Part shown: one piece after another, positions 25,001 to 37,776 of the stretch
Layout of the letters: each line of letters opens with the position of its first letter
How positions within the stretch are numbered: the stretch's first letter is position 1
Source: Nemopilema nomurai
Taxonomy: Eukaryota > Cnidaria > Scyphozoa > Rhizostomeae > Rhizostomatidae
Assembly (NCBI GenBank): GCA_003864495.1
Contig: ML133473.1
Coordinates: 615,649-679,648, forward strand
Direction of reading: 5' to 3'
DNA length: 64,000 nucleotides
Position numbers and translations under genes: made by a program
Notes under the pieces: model-generated
Databases searched by the model: none
Seen by the model: only the letters and a program-made list of their open reading frames with translations
What the model was told of the DNA's origin: nothing

Positions 25001-26662
25001 ATCACCACATGTTTGTTCTTGAGCAAGAAGAATACAAGAAAGAAGGAATTGAATGGGAGTTCATTGACTTTGGTCTTGACTTGGAAGGCACAATTGCATT
25101 GATTGAGAAGGTAAGCAGAACTGCTACGAATAAAATATTTCAATCCGACATTGAATGATGGCAAGAAAGAGGTTCTTCTCCGGCCCAAATCCTTTTCAAG
25201 GACATTAGACTGACTCCAAAATATTGCTGTCTCTTCCAGCCTATGGGAATTTTCGCCATTCTTGAAGAAGAATGCATCGTCCCCAAAGCAACAGATCAAA
25301 CATTCCTTGCCAAGCTACACAAGACCCATGATGGCAAGCATCCAAGTTACGGCAAACCCTCCGTAAAGGACAAGTCAAAGGCCGATTTCTTGTTGCACCA
25401 CTACGCTGGTTCTGTCCCATACAGTGTCAAGAGCTGGCTCCAGAAGAACAAGGATCCAATCAATGAGACTGTTGCCGCCTTGTTTGCCAAGTCGACCAAC
25501 ACGCTCTTGTCGACCATTTTCCAGGACTACAACCCAGATGGTAGGCTCCATGCACGTTTGTTTCCCATCCAATCTCCATGTCATCCTGTCTCTACCTATG
25601 AACGTAAGAATCACCAAGAAGATTTGTGAAAACTACCGTTAATGGTACACATCGAGTACTTGACAATGTCTTCTCTTACTTCCTAGTTACTGGTGGAAGG
25701 CGAAAGGGATCTGCATTCCAGACTGTCAGCAGTAGACACAAGGTTTGTTATTAATTTCCTTTGTCAGATAGATCAATCCTTTCTACTACAATGTTTCCAC
25801 TGATTATAGAAGCATTTCAGCGACTGATGGACTTCTTCTTTGAAACCACAGGAGCAACTGCACCACCTGCTGACAACATTAGGCCACACGTACCCCCATT
25901 TCGTACGTTGCATCATCCCCAACGAACAGAAGAAGCCAGGTTTGATTGAGGCTAACCTTGTATTGCACCAGCTGAGGTGTAACGGTGTGCTTGAGGGTAT
26001 TCGTATTTGCCGTAAAGGATTCCCAAGCAGAATGTTGTTCCAGGACTTCAGAATGAGGTACGGGCCATTCATAAATACTATAACGTAGCTAAATTGCCAA
26101 ATCGTCCCAAAGGGCTAGACTTGTCTTTTGGTTCAAAAGATTATGACTTTACTTCTGCCAATCCTTTTTTAGCAAGTCTGAAGCGATGTTATCTATAGGA
26201 CTACTTTTCAGTCGAGATTAAATATTTTACGTGCTAGAGTACCTTCTTTATCTATAACAAATGTTATGCGTGCTAGAGTTTTGTGTTACGAATCTACGTG
26301 TGGTCATTAAGACTTCTTTACTTGCTAAGGTCTGGAAGAATGCCAATCTTTGGAGAACACTTGCGTCAAGTAAATGCTTAGAGTTTGCTTCTGACTCTCC
26401 ACAGGTACAAGATCTTGGCTCCAAACGCCATTCCAACAGGATTCATTGACGGCAAAGTCGCTGCCGATAAGCTCATCGAAGCCTTGCAACTCGAACAGAC
26501 CGAGTACAGGGTCGGTGCCACGAAAGTCTTCTTCAAGGCCGGTATTGTCGGAGAGCTGGAGGACATGCGTGACGAGAGATTGTCCAAGATCATTGCTCAG
26601 TTCCAGGCCTACTGCAAAGGTTTCCTTATGCGCAAAGAGTACAAGAAGATGTGCGATCAGAG
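19072..26662 (+). CDS. myosin motor-domain exons 1-15
   Basis: Exons: 19072-19281, 19412-19555, 21845-22029, 22437-22527, 22724-22849, 22968-23031, 23221-23319, 23558-23664, 23986-24124, 24284-24552, 24940-25110, 25240-25540, 25687-25742, 25852-26057, 26405-26662. They encode residues 1-809: the N-terminal SH3-like fold, the P-loop in exon 4, switch I across exons 5/6, switch II at the end of exon 10, the relay helix in exon 11 ([14 protein letters not shown]), loop 2 in the tiny 56-nt exon 13 (GGRRKGSAF), the actin-binding and SH1/SH2 region with [14 protein letters not shown] in exon 14, and the converter plus first IQ motif in exon 15. Catalytic motifs are intact, so an active motor is expected. 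No duplicated alternative exon was found in these introns, unlike Drosophila Mhc. Confidence 0.95.
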
Positions 26663-29600
26663 GTACTGCTCGCTTTCACCCATTCTCCTAGGCACAATCG
26701 TAGTGATGCGATTTGTTTATTGGCTATTTTCAGCCTGCGGGAGACATATCAAAGTATAAGGAGCATGCAGGTCAAACCTAGATGGCCATTAAACAATTAT
26801 AACGTGACGTGCACGCCAAACCTGACTTCTTTGCTTCACGAAAATGATTTTCGATACCTTAAGGGTATTTGCTGGAAGTGAAAAGAAAAAAGTTTTTTTA
26901 CCAAACGCAATGCTAACTAAATTTGTGCAAAAAAATGGCTTCGTTGTCATTGCCGACTTTTTTTATCTACATTTAGGCTTCCAGGCATAGTCTTGATAAT
27001 TTTCACGAATGCTTCTTATGTTCCAGCCAATTTTCAGGACATTTCTCAAGAGAATTAGTCCTTAATCTTGTCTTTCCTGATTGTTTGGTACGTCTCAATG
27101 GGGTTATGAATTGGTTTTGCTATGCATGAATATGCATTTCTATTCAAGCTTTGATTTGTGCTTGCAAAAGAATGAAGAGTGATATCAATTATTAATAAGT
27201 ACTGGAATTAATTTTGACACTGCTAAAAGGTGACGGTCCTCAGAATTTAGTGCAGGAGATCGACGGATTAATTTGTAAAAAACATTGTGCTAGCAAAGCA
27301 AAAAGGCAACAAATCGGCAAGGAAAAGCAATATGGAGGCATATGTTAGGCAGTTGAAAAACAATTTCTACTGTAGTTTCATCTCATGCGAGACCCTGTCG
27401 CCGCTTAAATCTATTTATGGCGTAGCAAGTGGAAAAGGCAAACACAGATCATTTAAATAAATGCTAAAAAGGAGCTTAAATTCGATAATCCATCATGAAA
27501 ATTGACTTATTTTCACAATACAGTTTGCGTAAATCGTCTGAGAAATAGTCTCTGCCAAGTCGCAACTTCTGATTTCTTCACAGTGGGAATGACTTTCTTC
27601 GCCAGCTTTACTCGACACCAGAGCCTTTTCTCATCCATCACTAAACGCCTACATCGAAAACTAACGTACACAAACTTGTTTTCTTAGAATTGGAATCGCT
27701 GTTATTCAGCGAAATGTCAGAAAATTCCTGTCTTTGAAAGACTGGTCTTGGTGGCAGATATTTAACAGAGTAAGTGCTTAATACGTAATTTTTGTCCGAT
27801 CCGCAGAATGGGTCTTGCCGTTATTCAGAGAAATGTGCGCAAATTCCTTTTCTTGAGAAACTGGTCTTGGTGGACATTGTTCAACAAAGTAAGTTGTGCG
27901 TGTATCGTGTGCAGAGTGATCCCTGGAATGCACTGGAGTGTCTACCGCGTGTCTCGGATGTGTCCTGCGTGTGCCCTGCGTGTGCCCTGCGTGTGCTTGT
28001 TTTAGTCTAGGTCGGGAGGATTCCCCTAGCCGGTTTTCAAAGAGTTCGTATTACTCAAACTAGGCATGGTAACTTTATCAAGATAAAGGGAAAGAGACCC
28101 TATTTTAACATCAATCCAACGCTGCCAGTTATTTGACCCTTTTAAGCAATGGTTAAATTAAATATCGGGATGTTAACATTAGCTTGCTTCCCGCGTTCTG
28201 TATCGTGATAAAGATTTAAACAATGTCAATTTATAACTACAGGTGAAGCCATTGCTGAACGTTGCACGTGCCGAAGAAGAAATGAAGGAGAGGGAAGAGG
28301 AGGTACAGTCTTTGTTAACTTACACTTGGATAGATGCATTTTCGAGACTTGACTTTGTCCAAACCCAACTTTTGATTGCAGCCTAATGTTACAACCTCCA
28401 ATATTTCTCCTTGCCTTTTTTCTTTTTACCCTAAAAGGCACAGTCAAAGCTACGCTTGAAGTTTGGCTACCTTTATTCACCAACTTGATCTTTCTGCTGC
28501 TTCTTACTACTTTAAAATTTGAATCATCACTTAATTATCCCCTTGTATGTGCTTGATCATTAAATTTAAGGTGATTTCGCTCGTTTCAGCTCAAAAAAGC
28601 CACTGAAAAGGCCGAGAAGGAAGAGAAGGAGCGCAAAGAATTGCAAGAGAAGCTGACAGAAACCATTGAGGAGAAGACAAAGTTGTTCGAAGACTTGCAG
28701 AGAGTAAGCATCTCGGTTTTGAAGACTATTTTGAAAAAAAAACAAAACAAGACATAAGAACCAAACATCATGAGAAATATGATACAATGTTCATGTACTT
28801 TTATACTTTGATGATTGGTCGCTTGAAGTGTTCTTAACAAAGAAACTTGATTTTGCTTTAGAATGCTTGCTTTCTACGAGGGGACTTCTTCGAAAAAAAC
28901 TGACAAAATTCTTTCTTGCTAGGAATCAGAGAGACTGATTAATGCCGAAGAGAGGATCATGATTCTTCAAGTCGACAGAGACAAGTTCGAAAGCCAACTC
29001 ACCGTATGTTGAATAGCTTGATCTGCTTTCAGAAATCTACGTTATTCTAACACGTGCATGCTTGATTTCATTACTTTCATGCGCTTTGCGAATACAAAGA
29101 AGTGTTCTTTGTAATCTGTTCTCTTGCCAGTGTCATGGATGCCTGTTATCTTCGAAGTTCGTTTGTTGATGCAATATTCAAATTGTTCTCCCTTTTCCAT
29201 TCAAGGAATCACTCGAGCGATTGGAAGATGAAGAAGGTACTACGACACGCCTTGAAGACGACAAGAAGGCGCTCGAGACCCTGCGAGACGAATTGCAAGA
29301 CAAGATCGAAGAAAACACGCAATCTATCGCCAAGGTACTTTTCTCCACTCTCACTGCTTTCCATTGGTGGAGCATTGTCGTGGTTATTTCAAACATAGAA
29401 CATACCACTTGTCTATCATGACCACATCCGTTGCAAGGTTCATTTATCCATAACAGCTTGATTTGTAGCTTTTTTGGTAATCAAAGCATTCTCACTTGGA
29501 CTGTCTTCAGCTCCTTGTGTATGTTTCTACCATTCAGCTGTGTAAGTTCCTTGTAGAAGCCTTGGTGCAACAGTGGACGGTTGAAAGGATGCACGCTGCA

Positions 29601-32600
29601 CATCTTTCTGTCGATGACATGTTGATAAACGATATCTTCTGCTGTTTTTTGTAGCTCGAGAAAGAAAAGGCGAACCGCGAGAAGCAGATCGAGACACTGA
29701 CTGAAGATCTGAGCAGGCAAGACGAAGCTGTAGCCAAGCTGAGCAAAGACAAGAAGAACCTGGAAGATTCCCTCCATGAACAGGTCAATGCAACGCAGTC
29801 GGCAGAAGACAAGTGCAATCACCTGACCAAGACTAAGAAGAAGTTGGAGGAGAACGTTGCCGATGTAAGCTAGCTTTCAAGCCCTCTTTCCACCTCGTTT
29901 GTTCCCTTCAGATAATAAATACGATAGGTTTGCCAAAGTTGATCATCAGCGATAGTGTTTTGCATTTCATATGTGCTCTTGATCTTTCATTTGATAGCCG
30001 CTGTAGCGTTTTGTTGGATTTTAGCAGCACATTATATTGAATGCATGGGCGAATTCATTCATGTGATGATGATGTAAACTAACTCTTTCAAAGTTGCAAC
30101 TAACGAATTGCTTGTTCTGCTTTTCAGCTCGAAATCAACTTGCAAAAGGAAAAGGATTCTAAGAGCAAAGTTGACAAGGAGAAAAGAAAGGTCGAAGGGG
30201 AATTGAAGGTGAGAAGTCGTTTTAGATTTCACATTAGAAGGACTTATTCTTATTCAAAATCGATATGAAATTAATCGTAAGGTACTATTGCTTCATCGTT
30301 ACCACCCCCAAGCAATTGTACTGACGATAATAAATCACTTTAAGGTTGCACGAGGTTGCTTTTTTAACTAGATCCAAAGTACCTAGAAATACTGATTTCT
30401 TTCGTTGTATCTTTCAGAGCACACAGGAAACTCTATCAGAGACCCTCCAAGCCAAACGTGAAGTTGAAGACAAGCTTTCCAAGTAAGTAGGGCATTAGCA
30501 CTAGATTTTCAAATATATTTAGAGTTTAGAACTGCCTTTCCCGACTGTGTCTCTCCTTGATAACTAACTTAACAATTGACTTCTAGGCGAGATAAGAGTA
30601 TCAGCGAGATGACAGCTGCAACAGAACAAGATCAACGAACTATCAGTAACCATCTGAAGAAGATTCAAGAGCTTTTGGTTTGTAGCTTTACTTTTATGCT
30701 TGATACCTCTGTTTGCTTTTTCTTGTCGGTTGCAAAGAGAGACCAAGAATGCCTGTTATAGAAAATGCCAGTTAATAGAAACTCGTCTTTTGTTATTTCT
30801 AGCGTCGCATTGAAGAGCTTGAAGAGGAACTCGAGAACGAACGCAAGGCAAGACAAAAGGTAGGCTTCTGCAGCGTACAACACAATCTTGAAAGGCAAAT
30901 TTTCCTGAAGTTTACAGCTTTCACCTGCATAATATAAAATGTTATTTAGCAGACGATTTCACGAGAATCATTTATTTAGCATCATAAAATTTTTGAATTA
31001 GAGAATTTTTGATTTTTATTTTTCTATAATAATTGTTAGGGTAGTAAACATGTCAGATAAATAATTGTATGTTATGTTTGTTTCGTGTTATAATTTTGAA
31101 TGGCCTTTCAAAGAAGTTTTGATTGAAAGTAATTAAACACTAAATTGCATTATCCAACAGGCCGAGAAAGCTCGCGCTGAACTCGAAGCAGAGTTGGAGA
31201 GCTTGAGAGACAGACTGGAGGAGCAAGGCGGAGCCACAACTGCACAGGTTAGTAGCAGTTTCGAATTCGAAACAAGTCTCTATAGCTCACTCGCTCTGGA
31301 GCAAAACTCGTTGGTGTGTTTATTTGCATATCACGATTGCAGTGGTCGTAGAATGTAATTGATTTGTGGCTTTTGTAGGTTGAGCTGAACAAGAAGCGCG
31401 AACAAGAGATCGGCAAGATGAGGAAGGACATGGAGGAAGCCAACCAGTCCGCCGAGCAAACATTGCAGCAGACGCGCCAGAAGTTGAATGCCCAGATCCA
31501 AGATGCCCAGGATGAGCTCGACCAAGTCAAGAAGGCCAAGGCCAAGTAAGAGCTTCGCTTCCTTCGCTGTGAATCAATATTCTGCCAATGTGTTAAACTA
31601 AAGCCTAAAGACCGATTGGCTATGATGCTTAATGATAGTCTAGAAGTTGCCCCCGTTTAATGACTCTTTCGTCACTGTGAAAATGCTCGTCCTAAGCTAG
31701 GCCTTAATATTTCTGACTCAATCTACTTCTAACAATTTGACCTTTGTTTGCAGGGGTGAGAAGGAGAAGAGCACACTGCAAGCTGACTATGATGATTTGC
31801 TCAACCAGCTCGAGGCACTGAAGAAGCAAAAGGTCCGGTTTGGATTCCAAATTGTATTCTCTTTATTCTTCAAAACAAATCAGGTGCTTTGAATATGTGG
31901 GTCCGTAGCACCAGTTATCATACCCTTTGGTGCTCTCTAAACGAGGTTTCAGATCGTAGAAGCTATTCTATCACATAACTAACTCAAAGACAAATAATGC
32001 CTTAAGCTCAATGTTTCACTTCTTTATACTCAAAGCGCGTTTTCTCTTTGCTTCAATACAACTTATCGACTATTCCTCTCTTAACAGGCCAACTCAGACA
32101 GGAACAACAAGGCTTTGGAAGAGCAAATGGGTGAACTGAAATCCAAGGTAAATCAATTAAACCGAATGTTTCCATATACGTGCCTGTGAAATAAGCTTAC
32201 TTTCCTGAGAACGAACCAGTCGAGAATAAAAGCTTCACAAAGTGCATAAGCCTCTTTACGCTTTACTCAATACGTCTTGATGCATGAGAGGAGCACTTTT
32301 GAAAGGTTGCTCTTGATGCCTTTGGTTTTCACACGTGAGTCTTCATATTCTGTGCATTCTCTTTGAAATGCTTTTCAGTATTGATGTTCTTGCTTCAATG
32401 TGCTACTTGCCTTTTGCATTTTAGCTCGCAAACACTGAGAACAGCGTCTCGGATTTGGAATCCATGAAATCAAGGATGTCATCTGAGTCGACCAACTTGA
32501 ATGCCCAGATCGAAGAGTTTGAACACCAAATTGGCATGCTCCAGAAGAACAACAAGGCTTTGGACAACAGCTTGAACGAAATGAAGCAGGCGTACGAAGA

Positions 32601-35600
32601 CGAGCTCCGTGGCAAGCAGGATGCCCAGCACAAGTACCAACAGGCCATGTCTGAGTTGGAACAGCTGAACGAGAGCTTCGAGGAGGAGCAAAACGCAAAG
32701 AGCACACTCCAGTCGAAGCTTTCAAAGGCTGTAAACGAGGCTCAACAATGGCGTGGCAAATACGAAACCGAGGGTGCCAACCGCGTCGAAGAGCTTGAGG
32801 ATTCCAAGTAAGTGACGCAGAGGTTTTTAAGCATTTGTAAGAGAGGTGGGATTCTTTACTACTATCAGAACATTCCCTAGATTCGATTAATATTTGGTAT
32901 TAACCTTTGCTATGCTGCATCAGTCGTTGCACATGCATCGGTAAAACTTTTTACTCTGAGGACCCATAAAATCACGAAAAGCCATAAAGTTTGGATTCCG
33001 CTAATTGATAAATCTAATTCATCTTTCAAACCAATCTTAGCTACTTGGAGGAGTGGTTGCTGTGGTCTGCTTTGATTTCACCTCCGCACCTGAACTACTT
33101 AAATCACATTTTTAGAAAAACCACTGCTCATTTTTACTAAATCTTCATGGTTTGTAGATTTGTAATTCATTGCAAAATACCTTATCTTTTGCATTTTTAA
33201 ACAAAATTATGCTTAAACTCTTCTAGGAAAAAGCTGACTGCCAAGGTGCAAGAGATGGAAGAGGCTCTCCAAGCCGCCGAGATGAAGGCACAGGCAATGG
33301 AGAAGGCCAAGAACAGGATGAACGGCGAATTGGAAGATCTCAATCTTGACTTGGAGAAGGTATAACACCTTTTTCAATCTAAAGTTAGGTTACCAGGCAG
33401 CTGAATCGCAATGAAAAATGCAAATCTTTGCAGCCTTGAAAAAAAATTTTTGATGTGTACCAACGATGTCTCGCCTGAATTGTTCGCTTTCAGCGGGTAT
33501 TCTTTATTTCTGTCACGTAACATTGCATCATTTCAGCGAATTTCTGTTTTGTTCTTTGATAGGCCCAGGCTCAAGCATCAGGCTTGGAGAAGAAGCAGAA
33601 GAAGGTCGACCAGCAGATCAACGAATGGAAGAACAAGTGCGACGAGATCCAACTTGACCTCGACAATGCCCAGCGTGAATCACGGTCATATTCTACTGAG
33701 GTAATAATGCCCCTTATAGTTTGTACTGTCAATGCAAGTAAACGCGGTGCTTTGACCTCCTACTCGGTGCCTTCATTGTTATCTTCTTAAGTTGGCTAGT
33801 CTTAAGAACCTAAAAGTAACATCAATAGGAAACGAAAATTTGACTCTCTAACTTAGCTGTTTGTAATCTCTAGCTTAATAAACATTTTTTCTTGCAAACT
33901 AGCTTCTGAAGATGAGGACCTCTCACGATGAAGCAATTGACAGGATGGAGGCAATCAGGAAGGAAAATAAGAACCTCCAAGGTAATTCCCGCAAAGGACA
34001 TATTTTCTATAGTGCCAGCTTTGATTGGAGCAGTTTATGCTTTTGGCAAGTTGTGACCACAGACCGCAAATCATTCCTCTTTTTCTTGTGCTCCAAGACC
34101 AATCTAATTTTCACATGTGCCAGTGACTTTCCCTGCATGGCTACTGGAATAAATAGGGAGGCAATGCGATGGCTTACCTATTTTGCATTTTTTCCTTGCA
34201 GATGAATTGCGCAGCGTGACCTCTCAGTTGTCAGAAGGTGGAAAGAGCTCTCACGAGTACGAGAAGATGAGAAAGAAGTACGAAATGGAAAAGGAAGAGC
34301 TTCAAATCGCCTTGGAAGAAGCCGAAGCTGCTCTTGAGCAAGAGGAGGGCAAGGTGCTGAAGGCTCAACTCGAGTTGACACAGGTCAGACAGTCCAACGA
34401 GCGCAAACTCGGAGAGAAGGACGACGAAATCGAGAATTTGAGGTGAGAAGGCCTATATGTGTGTTTATGCCCCGTAAAGTATTGTTGAACATTAATGCAT
34501 GAAGTTTCTTCTTAAAGTGTCAATGAGTCGTAGACCGTGCATAACTGCCTTAGTGCTTTTGCTATCTTGTGTTAGCTCTTATAAGCTTTTCCTATAACGT
34601 GTTGTTGTAATCTTATAGGAAGAACCACCAACGACAATTGGACAGCATGCAACAGGCCTTGGACGGAGAACAGAAGTCAAAGGCTGAGCACGCCAGACAG
34701 AAGAAGAAGGCCGATGTCGACATGGCTGAGCTCGAATCCCAAATCGATACATCGAACCGCGTCAACGCCGACCAATCCAAGACCATTAAGAAGTTGCAGC
34801 AACAGATGAAGGAGTTGCAATCGATGCTCGAAGACGAACAGAGGGCAAGAGACGATAGTCGTGACGTCACTACTCGCTCTGAGAGACGTTGCAATGACTT
34901 GCAGCAAGAACTCGACGAGATTAAGATGTCCTACGAACAGGTGAGATTGACACCTCTTCCATCGAATGACAACAGGCCATAGATTGATGCGTTGATCTAG
35001 ACTAATGCCTTAAGAGCAGATTCAATCAGAGCTAATGTGTGTTAGCAGTTTACTCTGAAGGAGCAATTCAGTGTGGCTTTGTTTTTAATGGTTTTTAAAT
35101 GGGACAAACGTGATTTCATTAGATGTTTTGCAAAACAACAGTCGCAGGCTGCCGTGCACACCAGATATTTCACTTGCTCGCAAATAACAGAATGTAAATA
35201 TACTTGCCTTTCTATGGAGTAAGAATTTCTGTAAGAGTATTTGTAAAACTGTTCAACTTCTTTCTGCGTAGATCGAGCGTGCAAGGAAGTTGGCTGAGAA
35301 CGAGCGCAACGACAACAACGACCGCGTGCACGAACTGGCACAACAACTCCAGGCTCTGCAGAATGCAAAGAGGAAAGTCGAGGGAGACTTGCATTCAGTG
35401 CAAGAAGAGATCGAGGAATTGGAGAACGAAGCGAGAGCGGCCGAGGACAGAGCAAACAAAGCATTGGCCGAGGTAAGAGACTGCTTTTAACTAAGAGGAA
35501 AGGCTTCCATTTACAAGACAAATAAGTTGTCAATCAGTGTTATTTCTCCAGTAGTGTTGAAGCTATTACATTTTCTAGTGTAAATCTAAACCTTTGTTGT

Positions 35601-37748
35601 TGGTCCCACGCAATTTCGCCTAACTTACTGTGATGCGACAGACTTCACTTGAATAGGCCAGAGCGTAACAGTGTAATGTCCCCGTAATAGGTTGCCAGAA
35701 TGCAAGCCGAGCTGACTGCAGCACAAGATGCAGCATCCAGCGCAGAGAAAGGCAAGTCGAACTTCGAGAAGCAGTTGCGTGACATGCAAGGACGACTCGA
35801 AGAGGCCGAGGCAGCAGGAGGCAAAAACTTGAAGACCCAGATCAGAAAGTTGGAGCAACGTGTATGTATTTAACTTCTTCTTTCGTGATGGGAAGATATA
35901 TTTTTCGAGGTATCTGAGCTCAATACACCAAGGCCGCTTGTTGTTTGAATCGACTGTTTTTGGTTTTTGACAGAAGAAGTTATCATTATGCTTTCATCCA
36001 AGCTTCATAGCTTTAGATAAGTACACAAGTAATGGTATATAACTAGAGCCAAGATCAGTCTTTCAGTGGCATTGAGATCGATTCTGTGCTTTGAAAGGTG
36101 CTTTTGTATTCTAGTGCCGCGATTTGGAAGCCAGCTTGGATGATGAGTCTAGGAAGAATGCCGAGACAGTGAAGAACCAACGCCGATCTGATAAGAAGTA
36201 CAAAGACTTGCAATTCCAGATGGAAGAAGATCATAAGAATGCAGAGCGTGCCCAAGAACAGGTCGACAAACTGAACGCAAGGCTGAAGAAGATGAAGACA
36301 CAGCTTGACGAATCGGTAGGTCACATTGAAAGTTGATGATGATGATGATGATGTGTTGCATGATTCAACAGTTTTATTGGTAGCACGATGCATAATAACA
36401 TTATAGAAGCACACCAAGGTGATTGCAACAGCGTTCTCATGATGCTAATAGTCATAGTCAACTGATTATAGACATTTCGATAGCATCGATTATTGTCACG
36501 GATGCATTATAGCCTACAATTTGGAGCCTCTTTGTTGTCTTTAGGAGTCAGCAGCACAGCAGAACCTTGCTAAATTCAAGAAGGCCCAAATGGAAGCCGA
36601 AGATGCGGAGGAGAGAGCAGAGGCAGCCGAGCAGGCGCTACAGAAGGCGCGAGCACGTGCCAGAGCTGGTGCCGGCTCAGGTGCAGCAACCGGACTTAGA
36701 ACGGTAAGGAGGCCAAATCAACAGCTAGGCTTTATTGAAATAATAAGGAATAGCTTCGTTGTGAGTGCCGGAGCATCAGAATTGGTATTTGAATAGCATT
36801 TAGTAGTGAACAATTGCAGTCCTAAACTATAGAGTCCTGAAGTATAAGCCTAGATACTTGTATAACTACTGCTAATGATTTTTGATTAGCCCTTTGCAGT
36901 ATACAGTGCATGGTAGTAAGAAACTGTTGTGTCAGCAAGAAACTGTTGCGCCTTCAGTGCTAGCTATAGTCCGTTGTGCAGGGGTTTCCATACGTCACAT
37001 CAAACACGTGGCATCTTCATTCTTCGTGAATGTTGATTAGTTGCTTCGCTTCCACTAGTACTTTCAGCACTGGAGGGAATACTACCCGTCATACTATCAT
37101 AGAAGCTACGATTACAATCCGGCACCATCAACGACATCACCGGATGGAAGTCCGAGGGATTCGGACCGGTCAGAAGTCCGACCCTTGGCGGAGTCGAGTA
37201 GACTTGGTGGTCCCAAGGACTTTAGCAGATCGTGATTGGCAGACAGTCAGACCGTGAAGCCAGTTTGTAGTTATGCTTAGTTCAGAGCAGTCGCAGCCTA
37301 GTTGATCTTTAGTTGTTACGTGGTTTACTCCAGAGTAAAGCTTATCGATTACCGTGATTCAAACTAACTAGTCTTGAAGCTGTTTAAACAGATGTAGTCA
37401 AGAGTGAACGACTCTTTAGCCTAGACACAATAGTTTTCTTAGCAGATCAATTAAAGACTTTGTCTAATGCTTTCAGTGGCTTTGGGGCCAGTTCTGTTGG
37501 CTGATTCACATTCTTTGGATTTCACCCTTTGATCATTAACATAATAAAAAGTGTCACTTTTTTTTTTGCCTTCCACATGAATGCACAATTAAAGAGATGC
37601 ATAGCTGACTTTTGCTAGTCATGTTTTCGTGAAATTTTCAATTTAATTTTTGACATTTTAATAAAGTTGACGTCATCTTTAATTACAGGGTAGCCGAGCC
37701 CCCAGTGGAGCTAGAACACCGAGAACACGTGGTGGAGCTGAAGAGTAA
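19072..37748 (+). CDS. muscle-type class II myosin heavy chain (whole gene)
   Basis: Conventional myosin heavy chain: an actin-activated ATPase motor, a two-IQ neck and a long coiled-coil rod that assembles into thick filaments. Splicing all exons traced here gives 5877 nt, i.e. 1958 aa with the last exon 37689-37748, or 1994 aa with 37068-37235; class II muscle myosins are usually about 1940-1960. Every junction is GT/AG and the phases join without a frameshift. The GESGAGKT P-loop falls at residues 181-188, switch I (NNNSSRF.GKF) at about 246-255, switch II (DIAGFE) at 470-475 and the rod-starting proline (VKPLL) at about 839. Sequence features mix striated ([20 protein letters not shown]) and non-muscle ([16 protein letters not shown]) traits, as expected for an early-branching animal. 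Components are given as separate entries. Confidence 0.95.
22100..22260. repeat. repeat-like patch in myosin intron 3
   Basis: A G-rich block followed by gtggggcacgtgccccctgcaccc, which contains a short perfect palindrome (GGGGCACGTGCCCC). It resembles debris of a dispersed repeat; the ends are not clear. Confidence 0.25.
27688..27769 (+). CDS. myosin exon 16a: alternative second-IQ/hook exon
   Basis: 82 nt, acceptor ttttcttag, donor gtaagt, entering in phase 2 from exon 15 and leaving in phase 0 to exon 17. It encodes residues 810-836, including [18 protein letters not shown], i.e. the IQ motif that binds the regulatory light chain and the W.WW hook before the rod. The partner exon 16b has the same length and phase and differs at 8 of 27 residues. 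Including both would shift the frame (164 nt), so only one can be used per mRNA. Confidence 0.9.
27807..27888 (+). CDS. myosin exon 16b: alternative second-IQ/hook exon
   Basis: 82 nt, acceptor gatccgcag, donor gtaagt, same phases as 16a. It encodes [18 protein letters not shown] plus flanks; compared with 16a it has Ser to Phe, Lys to Arg, Asp to Asn and Gln to Thr changes and four conservative ones. The 37 nt between 16a and 16b are too short to be removed as a spliceosomal intron, which would enforce mutually exclusive use. Confidence 0.9.
27964..27996 (+). repeat. three perfect 11-bp GT-rich repeats downstream of exon 16b
   Basis: The unit CCTGCGTGTGC is repeated three times without change, within a broader GT-rich stretch from about 27938. 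It lies 76 nt after the 16b donor, so it could act as a GU-rich splicing element; that role is inference. Confidence 0.6.
28243..36703 (+). CDS. myosin rod exons 17-39
   Basis: Exons: 28243-28302, 28590-28703, 28923-29003, 29206-29334, 29655-29864, 30128-30208, 30418-30482, 30587-30677, 30803-30859, 31161-31247, 31379-31545, 31754-31832, 32088-32147, 32425-32807, 33227-33359, 33563-33700, 33903-33981, 34202-34442, 34619-34940, 35272-35472, 35691-35861, 36115-36315, 36545-36703. They encode residues 837-1939, a continuous heptad-patterned coiled coil (S2 plus light meromyosin) rich in Glu, Lys, Gln and Leu. Exon 39 carries the conserved C-terminal assembly signature ([19 protein letters not shown]) and then a Gly/Ala/Arg-rich non-helical start. 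Donors are mostly consensus; exon 28 has a weak gtccgg donor. Exons 25-39 have collinear counterparts in the gene at 45004-63165. Confidence 0.95.
37068..37235 (+). CDS. alternative myosin C-terminal exon 40a
   Basis: After a ctttcag acceptor, in the phase 0 left by exon 39, the frame is open for 55 codons to TGA at 37233. The tailpiece begins [17 protein letters not shown], then becomes Ser/Asp/Pro-rich with several Ser-Pro sites ([15 protein letters not shown]), quite unlike exon 40b. An ATTAAA (37450) and an AATAAA (37543) followed by a GT/T-rich stretch lie downstream and upstream of exon 40b, so this exon could end a shorter transcript. It is supported by frame, acceptor and polyadenylation signals, not by homology. 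Confidence 0.6.
   Translation, partial: HWREYYPSYYHRSYDYNPAPSTTSPDGSPRDSDRSEVRPLAESSRLGGPKDFSRS
37543..37548 (+). promoter_or_regulatory. polyadenylation signal for the exon-40a transcript
   Basis: AATAAA followed within about 10 nt by gtgtcac and a run of T, the expected downstream element. An ATTAAA at 37450 is an alternative. Confidence 0.45.
37689..37748 (+). CDS. alternative myosin C-terminal exon 40b
   Basis: Acceptor aattacag, phase 0, 19 codons and TAA at 37746. The tailpiece [19 protein letters not shown] is basic and Ser/Thr-Pro containing, typical of a myosin non-helical tail and a plausible phosphorylation site. An AATAAA lies 29 nt after the stop. Confidence 0.8.
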   Translation, partial: GSRAPSGARTPRTRGGAEE

Positions 37749-37776
37749 AAGCAAACTAATATTCAATGACAATTAC

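Noticed and set aside
35042..35533. 163-codon minus-strand ORF and many other antisense ORFs over the rod exons
   Set aside because: Shadows of the Glu/Lys/Gln-rich plus-strand coiled-coil exons; they extend through introns and resemble no protein.
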